Origin: Symbiodinium kawagutii
Lineage: Eukaryota; Sar; Dinophyceae; Suessiales; Symbiodiniaceae
DNA length: 64,000 bases
Reading direction: 5' to 3'
NCBI GenBank assembly: GCA_009767595.1
Contig: VSDK01001550.1
Coordinates: 6,034-70,033 of the forward strand
The translations under genes were made by a program, and so were the position numbers. Below the pieces are notes generated by a model. The model was not told the origin of the DNA. It made no database searches and saw nothing but the letters and a program-made list of their open reading frames with translations. Shown piece by piece: positions 43,198 to 53,087 of this stretch (the stretch's first letter is position 1; every line of letters starts with the position of its first letter).

Positions 43198-43823
43198 ATC
43201 ATAAACTAGAACTAGTATCCATGCAGCCACCAGGCTATCCCAAAAGAAAACTGATCTTGCAACCCTGAGGGGGTACCAGTTGCGATCGTCCTCCTTCAGC
43301 CTGGGATGTCTCCCGTTACAGGCTTACAAATGCTTACAGCTTGGGTTCCTCACGAAAAGATCTACACTGCACCGCTTGGCTCCCGCAGCCATCTGTAGTG
43401 TGAGACACATGGGGGTGGGGCCGTGGGTTGTCGGCGATGGCGAGCCCAAAAATCTTTCATCTTAAAGATAACGGGAGCACAAAAAGGAACGTTTGGTGGT
43501 GGCTGGGGATGTCCATGGATATCTATCATTTAAATCAATTTGCCCCTACCAGGTACTACCAACCTCACACAGTGCCATACACCGGACCTTGTTGACCAAG
43601 AAGAGTCCCTCCACCATGATCACGGTGATGGCCTGACCAGGGGATGTCTCATGACCTGTTCCTTTTCCTGTTCAGTGCTGCAAATCTGCGGCTGCATTGC
43701 TCCTGCTGTTGCTGCTGTGCTGTTGCTGCTGTGCTATTGTTTGGGGTGGTTGGTGATGCCACTGCTGTGGTGGCTGTTGCATGCTTTTCCTGACTTTGTT
43801 GGACCAAAATTGACCAAAGATCT

Positions 43824-44078
43824 TTGAACAACGGTGCGCTGGTTATTCATCTCCCTGACAACGGTTGCTCCCCTCCCAAGTGCGCCTGCTCGGATCCCCA
43901 AAGAACAATTTCTGCCTTGTTCTCCTTTGGGATTGGATTTGCCTCAGTTGGGATGTTGCTCTCCATGCTTCAACGTCGAGTCTCCAGATCAGCCAAGGCA
44001 CTTCCGTTCCCATCTCCAAGACGCCCCACACCTGGGTCAAGAACTAGGAACTCTCACAACCGCTCTCAACCTCTGTGA
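43824..44078 (+). CDS. Candidate plus-strand exon with a membrane helix
   Basis: It reads NNGALVIHLPDNGCSPPKCA, then CSDPQRTISALFSFGIGFAS and VGMLLSMLQRRVSRSAKALP, ending in a serine/arginine-rich tail and TGA. One transmembrane helix is followed by positive charges, consistent with a type I or III orientation. Codon bias is good. It is against the prevailing strand. Confidence 0.4.
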   Translation: MNNGALVIHLPDNGCSPPKCACSDPQRTISALFSFGIGFASVGMLLSMLQRRVSRSAKALPFPSPRRPTPGSRTRNSHNRSQPL

Positions 44079-44383
44079 CAAATTCGTCGCTCACTGAAAC
44101 ATGTCGCTTGAAAATCGAATCATTTTCGTACCTTGACAGAATGGGCGTTGAGGGTGGTGTTCAGCTCGCGATCAAACTCGAGCTTGCCCTGGATCTCGAG
44201 CCAATGCCTTGAGCTCACTGCCAGTCAGAAGTAAACTGGTGGTTTGTCGGAGATGCCAAGGTCATAGGGACCCGCACAACTTTGGAGTCACAATGTCCAG
44301 CAGTACATTGTCTGTTGGAGGCAAAACCACATTGTCCTGGGTCAGTGGTTGCATGATGTTGCGTGTGGCTGCTCTAGGAAAAC

Positions 44384-44572
44384 TCATGCTGCACTCTGCC
44401 GATCTGGGGCAAAGCACATATTCCCCGGGCAACTTTCCATCAGGCCATCCTGTTGGATCAGACCAGCGCCTAAGCGCACGTGAAGTTGTGAAGCTACTGA
44501 GGTGAAGCCGTTCCTCAGGAGCAAACCTTTGCGGAAGGTATCCTGCGCAGCTGAATCACGTGACGTTCGCAA
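44384..44572 (-). CDS. Candidate exon, unknown protein
   Basis: It reads TSRDSAAQDTFRKGLLLRNG, then FTSVASQLHVRLGAGLIQQD, up to a TGA at 44384. Strong codon bias over 60 codons. A plus-strand alternative exists. Confidence 0.45.
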   Translation of the reverse strand: MRTSRDSAAQDTFRKGLLLRNGFTSVASQLHVRLGAGLIQQDGLMESCPGNMCFAPDRQSAA

Positions 44573-44665
44573 TGGATAAACTTATCGGCACAGACGGATC
44601 TTCTATGAGTTGTAGTCTCTTGACCATGCTTGTTGCTGAATATGCTTGGTTGGTTGTAGTCAACA

Positions 44666-44910
44666 TCAACAAATCTGTGGCTCCACGACTTTTGGCTGTC
44701 CCATGATGTCCCATGGAAGCCCAGTTGACACTCTGAGAGGTCCATCATCTCCAATCTCTGGCTGCGGGCAGCCGCTCTTGGGACATTCACGAGGCGTGAA
44801 AGTTTGCCTCACAAATCGCCAAATGGCCCGGCGGCGCGGCTTTTGCGGGAGAGATTTACAGGTGCAAAGTCCACCTTGTTGACCCGAGGCAGCACAGCAA
44901 TCCGAAAGTA
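44666..44910 (-). CDS. Exon, cysteine- and proline-rich
   Basis: After a GTTGGTTTCAG acceptor it reads ILSDCCAASGQQGGLCTCKS, then LPQKPRRRAIWRFVRQTFTP and RECPKSGCPQPEIGDDGPLR, up to a TGA at 44666. It has eight cysteines and strong codon bias. No zinc-finger spacing is recognised. The T-poor tract lies just upstream. Confidence 0.5.
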
Positions 44911-44934
44911 TGACTGAAACCAACACAAGGTGAG

Positions 44935-45760
44935 TCAAGAATCATACGTCCAGAGGCACCAGAAAGCGACAAGGCAAAACGCCGATGTGCCGGAAGACAT
45001 GCCAGAACACGAGATACCTCGTGGAGACAAGTTGAGACGAACTCAAAACCGTGTCCTGAAGCACGAAAAGGCCGAGAAGTGCTGGGTCAAGTCCAAAAGC
45101 AAGATGCCAAAGGCACCAAAAACGGCAAAAGAAACCACCGGCAAGAATACTAGAGGCACAGACACCTGCAAAATCAGTCACATGCAAGCCTTGCAAAGGA
45201 ATACCCCTCTTAGTGACGGACCTCTTGAAGCAAACGAATTGGTGCTAGAAAGAAGTGCCCAAGGCACAACCAGTCCAATGCCATGATCATCGCATCCCAG
45301 AGCCAGGGCATCGGTACACGGCACACAAATAGCGAAATAGATTCGACACGGCAAGCTGTGTATTGCCACCAAGGAGCAGAAGCGAATGACTAATAGTGAC
45401 AATTGAAAGCAAACCCCAAACCACCCATTCCGAGACACGATGGGCACACCAAGAGACCAGAGAAGAACACCCGAAGACCTTTGAGCAACAAATGAACAAC
45501 GACCCAAAAACCAATGGCACAGGATCCCTAACAGTACCCCAGACAACTGAGGGAACAAAAAATGGCAAGGTTAAAAGACAAAATCATCGTTTCCAAGACA
45601 AAAGGGCGCAAACAAAAAGCCTGGGACAAATCCATCAAAAATGCCCTGGAACTATCTCAAGCAGGCAGGCTGAGAGAAACGGATCAATCGCCCCTTCAAA
45701 AACATGGAGCAGCAAACATGACATCATGACACGGGTCAAAACAAATCCCTCAGAAGTTGA
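44935..45760. other. Strongly T-depleted tract
   Basis: Over about 830 bases the plus strand is mostly A, C and G, with T about 7-15% in the 60-base lines I counted. Both strands have open frames, K/Q/T-rich on plus and L/C/V-rich on minus, which the skew alone could produce. It is not a simple repeat. Confidence 0.75.
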
Positions 45761-45768
45761 ATGATGAC

Positions 45769-46450
45769 CTATGAAGTCGTCATGCCTCTCGTTGGGATGT
45801 CAGTCTCTCCCGGCCTGAACTGTCCACCCGGCGTGCCAGGACCAGCCGTGTAGGCGGTTCCATTGCCACCAACCACCTGTGGGGCGGGTCAATCAACAAA
45901 CGCACATTGACTGACTCAGACAAAATGGCTTGCAAAAGCTGCAAAATGGCGGAGTGGTTTGGGAATTGCCAAAAGACTTCTTCATACTACTCGATACTAC
46001 TGCATTCGAATTTGCGACGCCGGCCTTCATTGTCAAGGATGTGGTCAACCGGCCATTGACCATTGGAATGGTAGGCTGTTCATCAATCTCTGCCTCACAA
46101 CGAGATAAGACAGCAATCACCACGGCCTGAAACGGTCGAATGACCAAGCCGGCTTGCGGACTCTGCAATAAAGCTCGGCAGCTCGGCAGCAGCTTTTTCA
46201 TAGCAAAAGGATGGTGTTTGTCGAGTCTTTTCGTAGCAAACCGACTTCAGCTTTGCTGGGACCAGCGGCTAAAAACAAGCGGCCGGCGATTGAAAGTCTT
46301 GAAAGTCTACGGCAGCCAGCTCTTTGCTCCAGGTAGCTCTACCGCAGAAGAGTCCCTCGGAGACACGCCACCAATCACAAGCGTCCTCGAGGAGGGGCTG
46401 CAAGTTCTTCAAATCGCAAGCAGCCAAGCAGCAACAGCGTCTTCTGGCCT
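45769..46450 (-). CDS. Unknown gene, three exons at its 3' end
   Basis: Exon A (46450-46311), after TTTCGTAGTTTCAG, reads RRRCCCLAACDLKNLQPLLE, then DACDWWRVSEGLFCGRATWS. Exon B (from 46126), after CGACCGTTTCAG, reads AVVIAVLSRCEAEIDEQPTI, then PMVNGRLTTSLTMKAGVANS. A-B join in phase 0. Exon C (45876-45769), after GACCCGCCCCACAG, reads VVGGNGTAYTAGPGTPGGQF, then RPGETDIPTRGMTTS and a TAG stop. The donor of B is not resolved (a GC site TTTT|GCAAG is one option). The exons at 46727 and 47095 probably belong upstream. No domain is recognised. Confidence 0.55.
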
Positions 46451-46559
46451 CTGAAACTACGAAAGAGTGAAACCTCTTTCGCCACAACTAGTTAAATTCA
46501 GCAAGATGTGGCAAAAAAGTGCCAATACAGTTTGAAAAGAAGTGAATACGATCGAGTTC

Positions 46560-46727
46560 AATATTCGAGACTGGAGTCTCAGACCAGGAACTGTGCCTCC
46601 TCATAGGATGAATTGCTGTAGGATCTAATGCTTTGAACCCTTGTAAGCGGCTCTGGGGAAAACAACGCCGCACAAACGTTTTGAGTAGGTGCGTGCCACA
46701 GTTCTCGTTGAGACGAAGCCATTCCAC
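46560..46727 (-). CDS. Exon, probably the same gene as 46450-45769
   Basis: It reads MEWLRLNENCGTHLLKTFVR, then RCFPQSRLQGFKALDPTAIH, with strong codon bias. An AAAACGAG acceptor precedes it by a few bases. The donor toward 46450 is not resolved. Confidence 0.5.
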
Positions 46728-46914
46728 CTCGTTTTAAGGAAATTGTAAGTTTGCACGGATGAATCCATTAGCATAGTACATCCACACCAGATGAATCGCC
46801 TCACACTTCATGCGAGAAATCGCCCTGTGGCACACCAAAAACTCGAGTCTATTTGCAAGAGTTGTCAGATCTTGCAGGCTTCACGAAACAGCACTTGACT
46901 TGTTCAAAGATATG

Positions 46915-47085
46915 TCGTATGACACAGTTCTCTTGTAAGCGATCTCTTCTCCGAAGCGATCAACTTTGCCAAGCTGTGAAGCCGTAGGGGATACTTCTGA
47001 CCGATCTGGGGAGTATTGAATCCTGCATGAATTGAATTCCAAGCGCGACGATAAGGGTATTGACGCGGCAAGAGGAGTTGAAGGA
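46915..47085 (-). CDS. Exon, probably the same gene
   Basis: It reads QIFLQLLLPRQYPYRRAWNS, then IHAGFNTPQIGQKYPLRLHS and LAKLIASEKRSLTREL. AGGCAG is the likely acceptor. The natural composition and absence of stops support coding; the ends are approximate. Confidence 0.45.
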
Positions 47086-47322
47086 AGATTTGCTGCCTTC
47101 CTATACTTGTATACAATTGCTGGTGGTTAGTTGCCCATCCCAAGTGAGTATGCTCAGCAATGGAAAATCATCCGCAGAACTTTATGGTTGAAAATAGACA
47201 AACCCAATTGAAACTGAAACCACCAACTGCTATTTACAGAAGGTGCATGCACCCAATTGAAGCGCGGCACCTATGATTTGAAGCACCGTGCAGGAAGCCA
47301 CTAATTACAGATCGGTTGTTGC

Positions 47323-47445
47323 TCAGCACTGGCAGCCAACAATCTTGCTGCGGCAACGGCAAAAGATCTTGTGGGAGCCACCAGTTCCAGACACCTCTCC
47401 ACAATGGGCGAATTCGTTATTCATGTTTCCTCTTCTTAAACTGTG
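47323..47445 (-). CDS. Cysteine-rich terminal exon
   Basis: After GCGACCAAAG it reads HSLRRGNMNNEFAHCGEVSG, then TGGSHKIFCRCRSKIVGCQC and TGA. Five cysteines in the last 27 residues with very strong codon bias suggest a disulfide or metal site at a C-terminus. A competing minus frame (SPIVERCLELVAPTRSFAVA) is open but less biased. Confidence 0.5.
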   Translation of the reverse strand, partial: HSLRRGNMNNEFAHCGEVSGTGGSHKIFCRCRSKIVGCQC

Positions 47446-47602
47446 CTTTGGTCGCAAGAGGAAATGGGGCCTGCTTCCTTAGAGCAAGTCAGGTCCTTTC
47501 AAATGAGATTGATCTATGGAACGTTATCTCAACTCTTTTTTGCACTGTGTTCAAAAAGAATCAGCACAGCTTGGTGGTCTTGAGAGCTTGTGCTTGGGAA
47601 GT

Positions 47603-47748
47603 CAACGAACAGCTTCATTAATTAAACACTGAGGAATTTCACACAAAAACATTCGATCAGAACAATTTGCGGTTTCTTCCGTGTCGATGCGACAAGTCAG
47701 AATGAGAGGGAAGTGGGCACCTTTGACGTGTGCCCATCCCACGTATTC
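47603..47748 (-). CDS. Candidate exon, beta-rich
   Basis: After TATTTTTAG it reads FEYVGWAHVKGAHFPLILTC, then RIDTEETANCSDRMFLCEIP, up to a stop near 47603. Moderate codon bias. Confidence 0.4.
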
Positions 47749-47874
47749 AAATTCTAAAAATACGCATTGAACTCGGGAATTCAAATCAGTGCCGCTGGCC
47801 TTGACTTGTTCATGGCCACAAAAGCTGGCACGGAACGGCAATGAAGTGCATCTAAGATGCATAGTTGCATCTGG

Positions 47875-48011
47875 TCACTTGCCCTTGAGGACACGGACTG
47901 CACCAACAGCCGCAAGGACACCACCAAGAATCCAGGCAGTAGGAACTGCTGCGTCCTGGTGCTCTTGAGGAGCAGTGAGAAAACACGGCATCTTTGCTTG
48001 GCAGGGGTGTT
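47875..48011 (-). CDS. C-terminal exon with a transmembrane helix
   Basis: After GGTTGCTGCAG it reads HPCQAKMPCFLTAPQEHQDA, then AVPTAWILGGVLAAVGAVRV and LKGK before TGA. The last 20 residues form a clear membrane anchor with a short basic tail, as in tail-anchored or type I proteins. Strong codon bias. Confidence 0.55.
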
Positions 48012-48529
48012 CTGCAGCAACCTCTTTGTATAGCCTCTTATAGAGGGATCATCTCTGGGGATGATTGATGATCATTGTTTGTAGGTGTTTCTATTTCACG
48101 GAAAGGTATACAATTTCAACACAGCCAAATCAGTCCGGCCGTTCACAATTTGCAGGCCCTCAACTACTCTGTGCAAAAAAGAAGCTCTTCAGTAGGGAAA
48201 TCACCGTGGGGGGTCATGGCGACACTATTTATTGAGAACCCCTTGTCCATGAGTTCAAGTTATCATGCTGCTGATGCAACAAATGTTGATCGCGCAGTCA
48301 AGCACCGCCCCGTAGTTGTCTGTCTTTTTTGATTCGACCTATCCAAATTGTGTGCAGGTCAACCATGGAATGATGATCACAGGTACACGCTAGAAGTGAT
48401 GGGACGAGAACAGGTGTTGCTCAAACCACGAACCCGCATCTTGTCAGTCAAATACCATGTTGCTCGTTCTACCGCCGTTTCTTGACCATCAATCTATCCA
48501 AATACTGCCAGAATGTACAGTATGCTCAC

Positions 48530-48607
48530 CAAAAAGCATCAAGCGCGCCAGAAGAGCATCCATTCGCAAAGACTCTCCGATCACCAGAATCATGTTGGTG
48601 TTAGGGG
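48530..48607 (-). CDS. Exon downstream of element A19
   Basis: It reads NTNMILVIGESLRMDALLAR, then LMLF, and ends at a perfect TTTTTG|GTGAGC donor. The acceptor must lie at the edge of A19 (CCCGGAG) or at CGGAGAG inside. Strong codon bias. Confidence 0.5.
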
Positions 48608-48715
48608 TACTCCGGGTACCCCCAAGTCATCCAACATTCCTCATCTTTAGGAATAATCCAACCTAAGCCAACCCTAACGAGTTGGGGTTCCCTATGGCTA
48701 GGTCGAAACATCCAT
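48592..48715 (+). mobile_element. TIR element A19, diverged, in tandem with A18
   Basis: The left end is GTTGGTGTTAGGGGTACTCC and the right end TTGGGGTTCCCTATGGCTAG. The terminal TTTTGAG is lost on one side. A18 begins at once. Confidence 0.6.
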
Positions 48716-48820
48716 GTTGTTGTTTCTCAAAACAGGGGTACCCCCAAATCATCCACTTTATTTGCCATTCATAGGAATCAAGAAACCATTTTTGGGTCCC
48801 TTATTCTCAGAAACCACCAT
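48716..48820 (+). mobile_element. TIR element A18
   Basis: The left end is TTGTTTCTCAAAACAGGGGT and the right end CCCTTATTCTCAGAAACCAC. In minus sense its GTTTCTGAG end provides the donor for the 49031-48815 exon. Confidence 0.75.
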
Positions 48821-49031
48821 GTAAACCCCCAAGCGAACCCACCACTTCCAGGGTCCCCCCATGGCGTTTCTCAAACTCGACCAGCCAAGGCACCATCCAA
48901 CCTGTCGTCCACCGAGCGGATTCGACCGATCCGACCTCCTGTGGCAGGGCTGCGCGGCTGCGCTACGCTCCAGCGGCATGGTGTTTTTTTTTTCATGTCG
49001 CTTCAGAGGGTGGTTTCCATGATGTGGCGAG
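48815..49031 (-). CDS. Exon bracketed by elements B7 and A18
   Basis: The acceptor is the end of element B7 (TTGACCCAG, exon from 49031), and the donor is the start of A18 (ATGGTG|GTTTCTG). Between them 72 codons are open: SPHHGNHPLKRHEKKNTMPL, then ERSAAAQPCHRRSDRSNPLG and GRQVGWCLGWSSLRNAMGGP, with strong codon bias. The plus strand also has an open frame (MAFLKLDQPRHHPTCRPPSG), so strand is not absolutely fixed. Function unknown. Confidence 0.5.
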
Positions 49032-49142
49032 CTGGGTCAATATTAACCAACCAATGATGGAGGACAATAATCAATAAAACTATAGGGAAGCAATTGTGAT
49101 TGATAGGGCAACCAGGGGTACGGGATTTTGACCCATAGCCAA
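49030..49142 (-). mobile_element. TIR element B7
   Basis: In minus sense: GGCTATGGGTCAAAATCCCG, TACCCCTGGTTGCCC, core AATTGCTTCCC, end TTAATATTGACCCAGC. The end is mutated from ATAG to CAG, still an acceptor. Confidence 0.75.
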
Positions 49143-49339
49143 GGGAAAATGCTTAGTGGTGATGGTTATCCATGTTTACGAGTGGTTAAGAATGGTGGAT
49201 TTCCACTAGCTTTTGGCGACGCAGATCCAGTCTCAATCCATTCCTATGCCATCACTAAATCCATGGAGTGTTGGCTTGACTGAATCTTAGTGGACATCCG
49301 ATTACCCACCTAATCCTCTCTTAATCAGTGATTACTCAT

Positions 49340-49740
49340 CCATGACATTAAACCATGCTACTAGTATCCTCTAAGATCAAATCACTATTACATAAATTAC
49401 CACTACTAACCATAATAATCATTATAAACCCATGGTTTCTATGACTAGTATAAACCACTAACCATCATAAACCACTGTGTATAACCATTACAAGCCATGA
49501 TTGATAACAAATTAAGCCACCATTACAAACCATTAACAAACATTATAGACCATTGATAACCATGAAATGATGGTATAATCTCCACGATCACTAATAATAA
49601 ACCACTGTTTATAACCATTACAAACTACTATTGATAATCATTGTACTATAAACCATGAAAAAACCACTGTTAACCATCATAAACCACCAGTAATGATAAC
49701 CATTTTAGACCATTACTAAACCACTAATAAACCACTCATT
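49340..49740. repeat. Degenerate AAACCA/ACCATTA-word field
   Basis: About 400 bases consist mostly of ATAAACCA, ACCACT and ACCATTA words without a regular period. Confidence 0.75.
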
Positions 49741-49910
49741 GAATCCACGGTCTTTTCCAAGGATCGACTCCTCCTGCGGCCTCGCCTCATCGCTCTCGTC
49801 ACTCGCCAAGCTCCGAGGCGTGGCCGGCGTCTCGGTGGACTGCGCCTCGGTTCCCGGTGGACTGCCCTGGGCATCTCTTGGTGGTCCATGGCGACCGTCA
49901 CAAAGGATGG
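49730..49910 (-). CDS. Exon, acidic disordered region
   Basis: It reads GPPRDAQGSPPGTEAQSTET, then PATPRSLASDESDEARPQEE and SILGKDR, with almost pure GC third positions. Splice ends are approximate (acceptor CCACCAAG). Confidence 0.55.
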
Positions 49911-50089
49911 ACCAAGGCCATGATGAGCAGATGAACTGTGACCCCAAAAACCGGTGTAGACATGACCAGATGGACTAGCTATAGATCCATGGTGGATGAT
50001 CCATGGCGGTTGAGTCGAAGAATTGTGACCCCAAAAAAATAGTGACCATATGGTAGATGAATATCCCCGGGGATGAACTAATTTGTTAC

Positions 50090-50197
50090 ATGATGGGTCA
50101 CTGGTAACCCCAAATCATGGTAAATCTCCCCACAGCTCGACTGGTTTGGTCAGTTATGCGAACAGCCGGGGATACAGGGTCTTCACACAAGGCCATA
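50090..50197 (-). mobile_element. TIR element B10, diverged, beside A20
   Basis: In minus sense: TATGGCCTTGTGTGAAGACC, CTGTATCCCCGG, and a decayed end GGTTACCAGTGACCCATCAT. It forms a second B-A pair with A20. Confidence 0.5.
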
Positions 50198-50206
50198 CTG
50201 TACATT

Positions 50207-50310
50207 TGGGGAGTTCTCAAAATAGGGGACCCCCCAAATCAGCCAACATGAACCATTTAAAGTAATAAACCAATGATTTTTTGGGTCCCCTATTTTGAGA
50301 AACCCCCATT
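50207..50310 (+). mobile_element. TIR element A20, near-consensus
   Basis: The left end is GGGGAGTTCTCAAAATAGGG and the right end GGGTCCCCTATTTTGAGAAA. Upstream in minus sense an exon-like stretch (IASRGTVTFGNKPLQW, after ATCTGCAG) runs straight into its GTTTCTC donor. Confidence 0.8.
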
Positions 50311-50800
50311 GAAGCGGTTTGTTGCCAAAAGTTACGGTGCCCCTGGAGGCGATTCTGCAGATTGCCACCGAAAATATGTAGCGATGCAACTTATCAAACA
50401 GTCAGATTATGTAGAGAAATCTAGTGGGTAAAATTGCAGCAAAGGTCACATCCAGACGAAAGCGTGGCGCTGACCCGTGCAAGGCCAGATTGGTTGGCAT
50501 TGAGATGTGGCCTTGCCACTTATTGCTCTTCATGAAACATACTGAAGCGTTCTGTACTTTGCGCTAAGATTTCGCAACAGTCTAAGCAGGTGCACAGTAT
50601 AGTATAGAAACTACTGTTTATGTGGAGAAAGGTTGTTCATACTCACAGATACTTGAGTTAGCTTCTCCTCACTGTGCATTCAGCCTTCACAGCGTTTGGT
50701 GCATGATAGTTAGGCTTTAGAAACGATGGGATGGGAGAGTTTTGACGCCACATCCCACGCCTTTTCCGTGTGCAAATCCGAAATTCGATTGGGGGAAATG

Positions 50801-51230
50801 CTAAACTGGGCTTGCGAAGGCGGCTGATGAGTTTGCAACTTGTCCGAGTTTTCTTGCCACCCATTGATTTGTGTCCTCACGACCCTTCCAATGCCGCATG
50901 TAAAACTTATATCATTGGCTCTTCTGAGTCTGTAGGCATCACTGATTGACTTGTGTAGTCGTATGAAAGTGGTGTGCAAGTTCGAAGTCGTGCACAACAT
51001 CTTTCAGCACCTGTTCAGTGGCCAATTGTTTCTTCCAGAGCTTCTATTCAGCAAAAAAAACATAGAAGCATCCCTATGTTGGCATACCTGAAACCCAATT
51101 CGACAGCGGCGTATGGATGCTCGCGAATAAGCTGATTATTTTGGAAGAAAGCCGCAACTCTTTGGCGGAATCCGTTCCTTGAAACGTAACAAATTTGGAT
51201 CCGCGGGCTTGTCCTGGTGATTTGAAACAT
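50801..51230 (-). CDS. Possible mitochondrial L51/S25/CI-B8 (mL43-like) protein, two exons
   Basis: Exon 1 (51230-51088) starts at ATG right after an AAATCCCAG acceptor and ends at GTTTCAG|GTATGC: MFQITRTSPRIQICYVSRNG, then FRQRVAAFFQNNQLIREHPY and AAVELGF. The order strand (IQICYV), short loop, helix (RQRVAAFFQNNQLI), HPYAAVEL strand resembles the thioredoxin-like L51/S25/CI-B8 domain. A later open stretch (50899-50801) reads MRHWKGREDTNQWVARKLGQ, then VANSSAAFASPV and TAG, compatible with the domain's Y-x-G-R-E strand and last helix. The splice between them is not solved. Exon 1 as coding is fairly sure; the family is a guess. Confidence 0.45.
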
Positions 51231-51602
51231 CTGGGATTTGGATCATGCTTTCTCAAACACTAGATGCCGAAGGGAAAGAAACCTGCCTTTGTTTAATAAC
51301 TCTATGTGATGGACTGTTCTTCTCCTACACTTTTCGTGCCTACTGCATCAGTAAGTCGCCTCAAAAGACCCGGAAACCCACTGTGTAGCAGCAACGCGTT
51401 TGTATGGCGCACATGCCAAATGTGGTTTTAGAATATGAGTGCAAGTGTTAGATGATATGTCAGAGCGAAATCAAAGATGAGCGTCTATGAGAAGTCCCTA
51501 GCCCTAGCAACTATAAACCATTGTTATTCGCATTTTGCCATTATCAACACACCACCATTATCAAGCATTTCAGGGGGTGGAACCACCAACCGTCGAAGGA
51601 TT

Positions 51603-52661
51603 TCACTTTTCCATGAACAACATGATGGAACACGTGGTGTTGCACAGGGTCCATGGCGCTACCTCCACCGCCGATACAAATTTTATCACCGCGCGCATTG
51701 CTGCCGATCATCATGTCCACAAACAATAACAAATAGTACTAAAATGCAACAAATCTGTTCCTTGTTCTTAGCTATTGTTGAGCTTATTGTCAATGATTCA
51801 TTGATATTTGTGACTTCTTGTTCATTATTGTTTGCTATTGCTATTGTTTGCGATTGTCAATTATTGCTGCTTCGGATTGTTAGCTACTGTTCGTTCATTT
51901 GTGCTATCTATTGTTTGCTATTCTCAAATAGTTGTTTCATGTTGTTTCCTATTGTTAGGATATTTTTGCTATTGTCAATATGATTGTTGCACTGGCTATT
52001 GCTAATATTGTTGTTTCCCAAGGTTAGCTATTATTGTCCGCATTTCTTTACTGCTATTTCTTGTCGATTTGCTATATTATTCTTGTTTACTTCTTGTCAA
52101 TATTGTTAGCTGTTGTTTCCTATTGTCAATTATTGCTTGCTATTGTTAACAACAATAGCTTATTTATAATGATGGTTCAATAGCTATTGTTTCCTTGATA
52201 AATGTCAGCTTTTCTATTTTCAAAAGTTTCCTATTTTCTTGTTAACATGATGGTTCAGCTTTTTTTAATCAGACTCTTCCCTGTTCTCCCGGCGTCCCTC
52301 GACCAGGCACTCCAATACTATGGGCCCTTTGCACCAGCTGGAGCGCAAACTGACTCATCACATCCTGGGCCACAAGCGGTCACTGTTCCGCATGGATCTT
52401 GTTGTTCAACCGCGAGGCAACCATCACATCCACCAGTTTAATCACTAGCTGAGCAAATTTTCAGCAACAAAGTTGGAAGTCAAGAATTAAATCCAAAGGT
52501 TGCGATGATAAGTAGTTTCCCAAGTGTGACCGCCGGGCCCACCCCACCTGCTTGTGAAGCAAACGCTGCACTTGCAGAAGGTCAATCCTGAGAAGCTTTG
52601 AAACATCGAAATACTGCGCTAGCCATGGTGCTGTCATGTCCATAACTTTTGAATCAGACAT
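51603..52661 (-). CDS. Unknown gene, three exons, with an in-frame TGA
   Basis: Exon 1 (52661-52548) opens MSDSKVMDMTAPWLAQYFDV, then SKLLRIDLLQVQRLLHKQ, directly after an AACCTAG acceptor, and ends at CAG|GTGGGG. Exon 2 (52448-52304) reads LVIKLVDVMVASRLNNKIHA plus EQ, then TGA (52382-52380), then PLVAQDVMSQFALQLVQRAH plus SIGVP. Exon 3 (51700-51603) reads AMRAVIKFVSAVE and on to a TGA. All phases agree. Helical throughout. The TGA sits in the middle of otherwise perfect coding sequence, where CGA would be the simplest ancestor. It is a pseudogene, an error, an edited or recoded codon, or my splice model is wrong. Family unknown. Confidence 0.55.
51740..52200 (+). repeat. Degenerate GCTATTGTT-word field
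   Basis: Many TATTGTT, GCTATTG and TTGTCAA words recur over about 450 bases without fixed period. It lies in the second intron of the minus gene above. Confidence 0.7.
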
Positions 52662-52867
52662 CCTAGGTTCTTGGCTCACTCTTATGCACACAATAGATGT
52701 GCAATGATGTGCAAAAATAAATCTTGGACTCTATCAGCTACCTGTATCATTTTGGACTCTATCATTTTCATGCATTGCCATCGCCCAAATCAAACACGCG
52801 CTCTCCCATCCATTTCGGCACGGCACTGCGAGCCATTCTCTTCCGCCTTTGCGCCTGGCACTGAACA

Positions 52868-52915
52868 GCCGCCCCATGGGACGCCATGGGACGTCATGGG
52901 ACGCCATGGTGATGG
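52868..52915 (+). repeat. 10-bp tandem repeat GGGACGCCAT
   Basis: About four copies of GGGACGCCAT/GGGACGTCAT run head to tail. Confidence 0.8.
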
Positions 52916-53087
52916 GACATGGCTGTGGGATCCTGTGGGAGGCAGTGAGATGCATCGCCGCCTCACCGTGATTTGAGGCCCGCACCTTCATCAGGCAGGA
53001 CACTATACCACGGCTGCCAAGCCCTTGGTGCAAATGGAGCAGTTGAAGACTGAAGAAATGGCTCGGGGTCAATTTTCGTCATCAATT

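Larger units (their letters stand above)
41504..43823. other. Mostly empty stretch around a compound microsatellite
   Basis: I see no secure gene. A possible short minus exon MAAGAKRCSVDLF lies at 43394-43356 (acceptor CACACTACAG, donor TTTTC|GTGAGG). The rest is the GATA tract, the palindrome at 43111 and AT-rich DNA. Confidence 0.35.

Noticed and set aside
43649-43831. Hydrophobic leucine-rich plus ORF / glutamine-rich minus ORF
   Set aside because: Both come from CTG/TGC low-complexity repeats.
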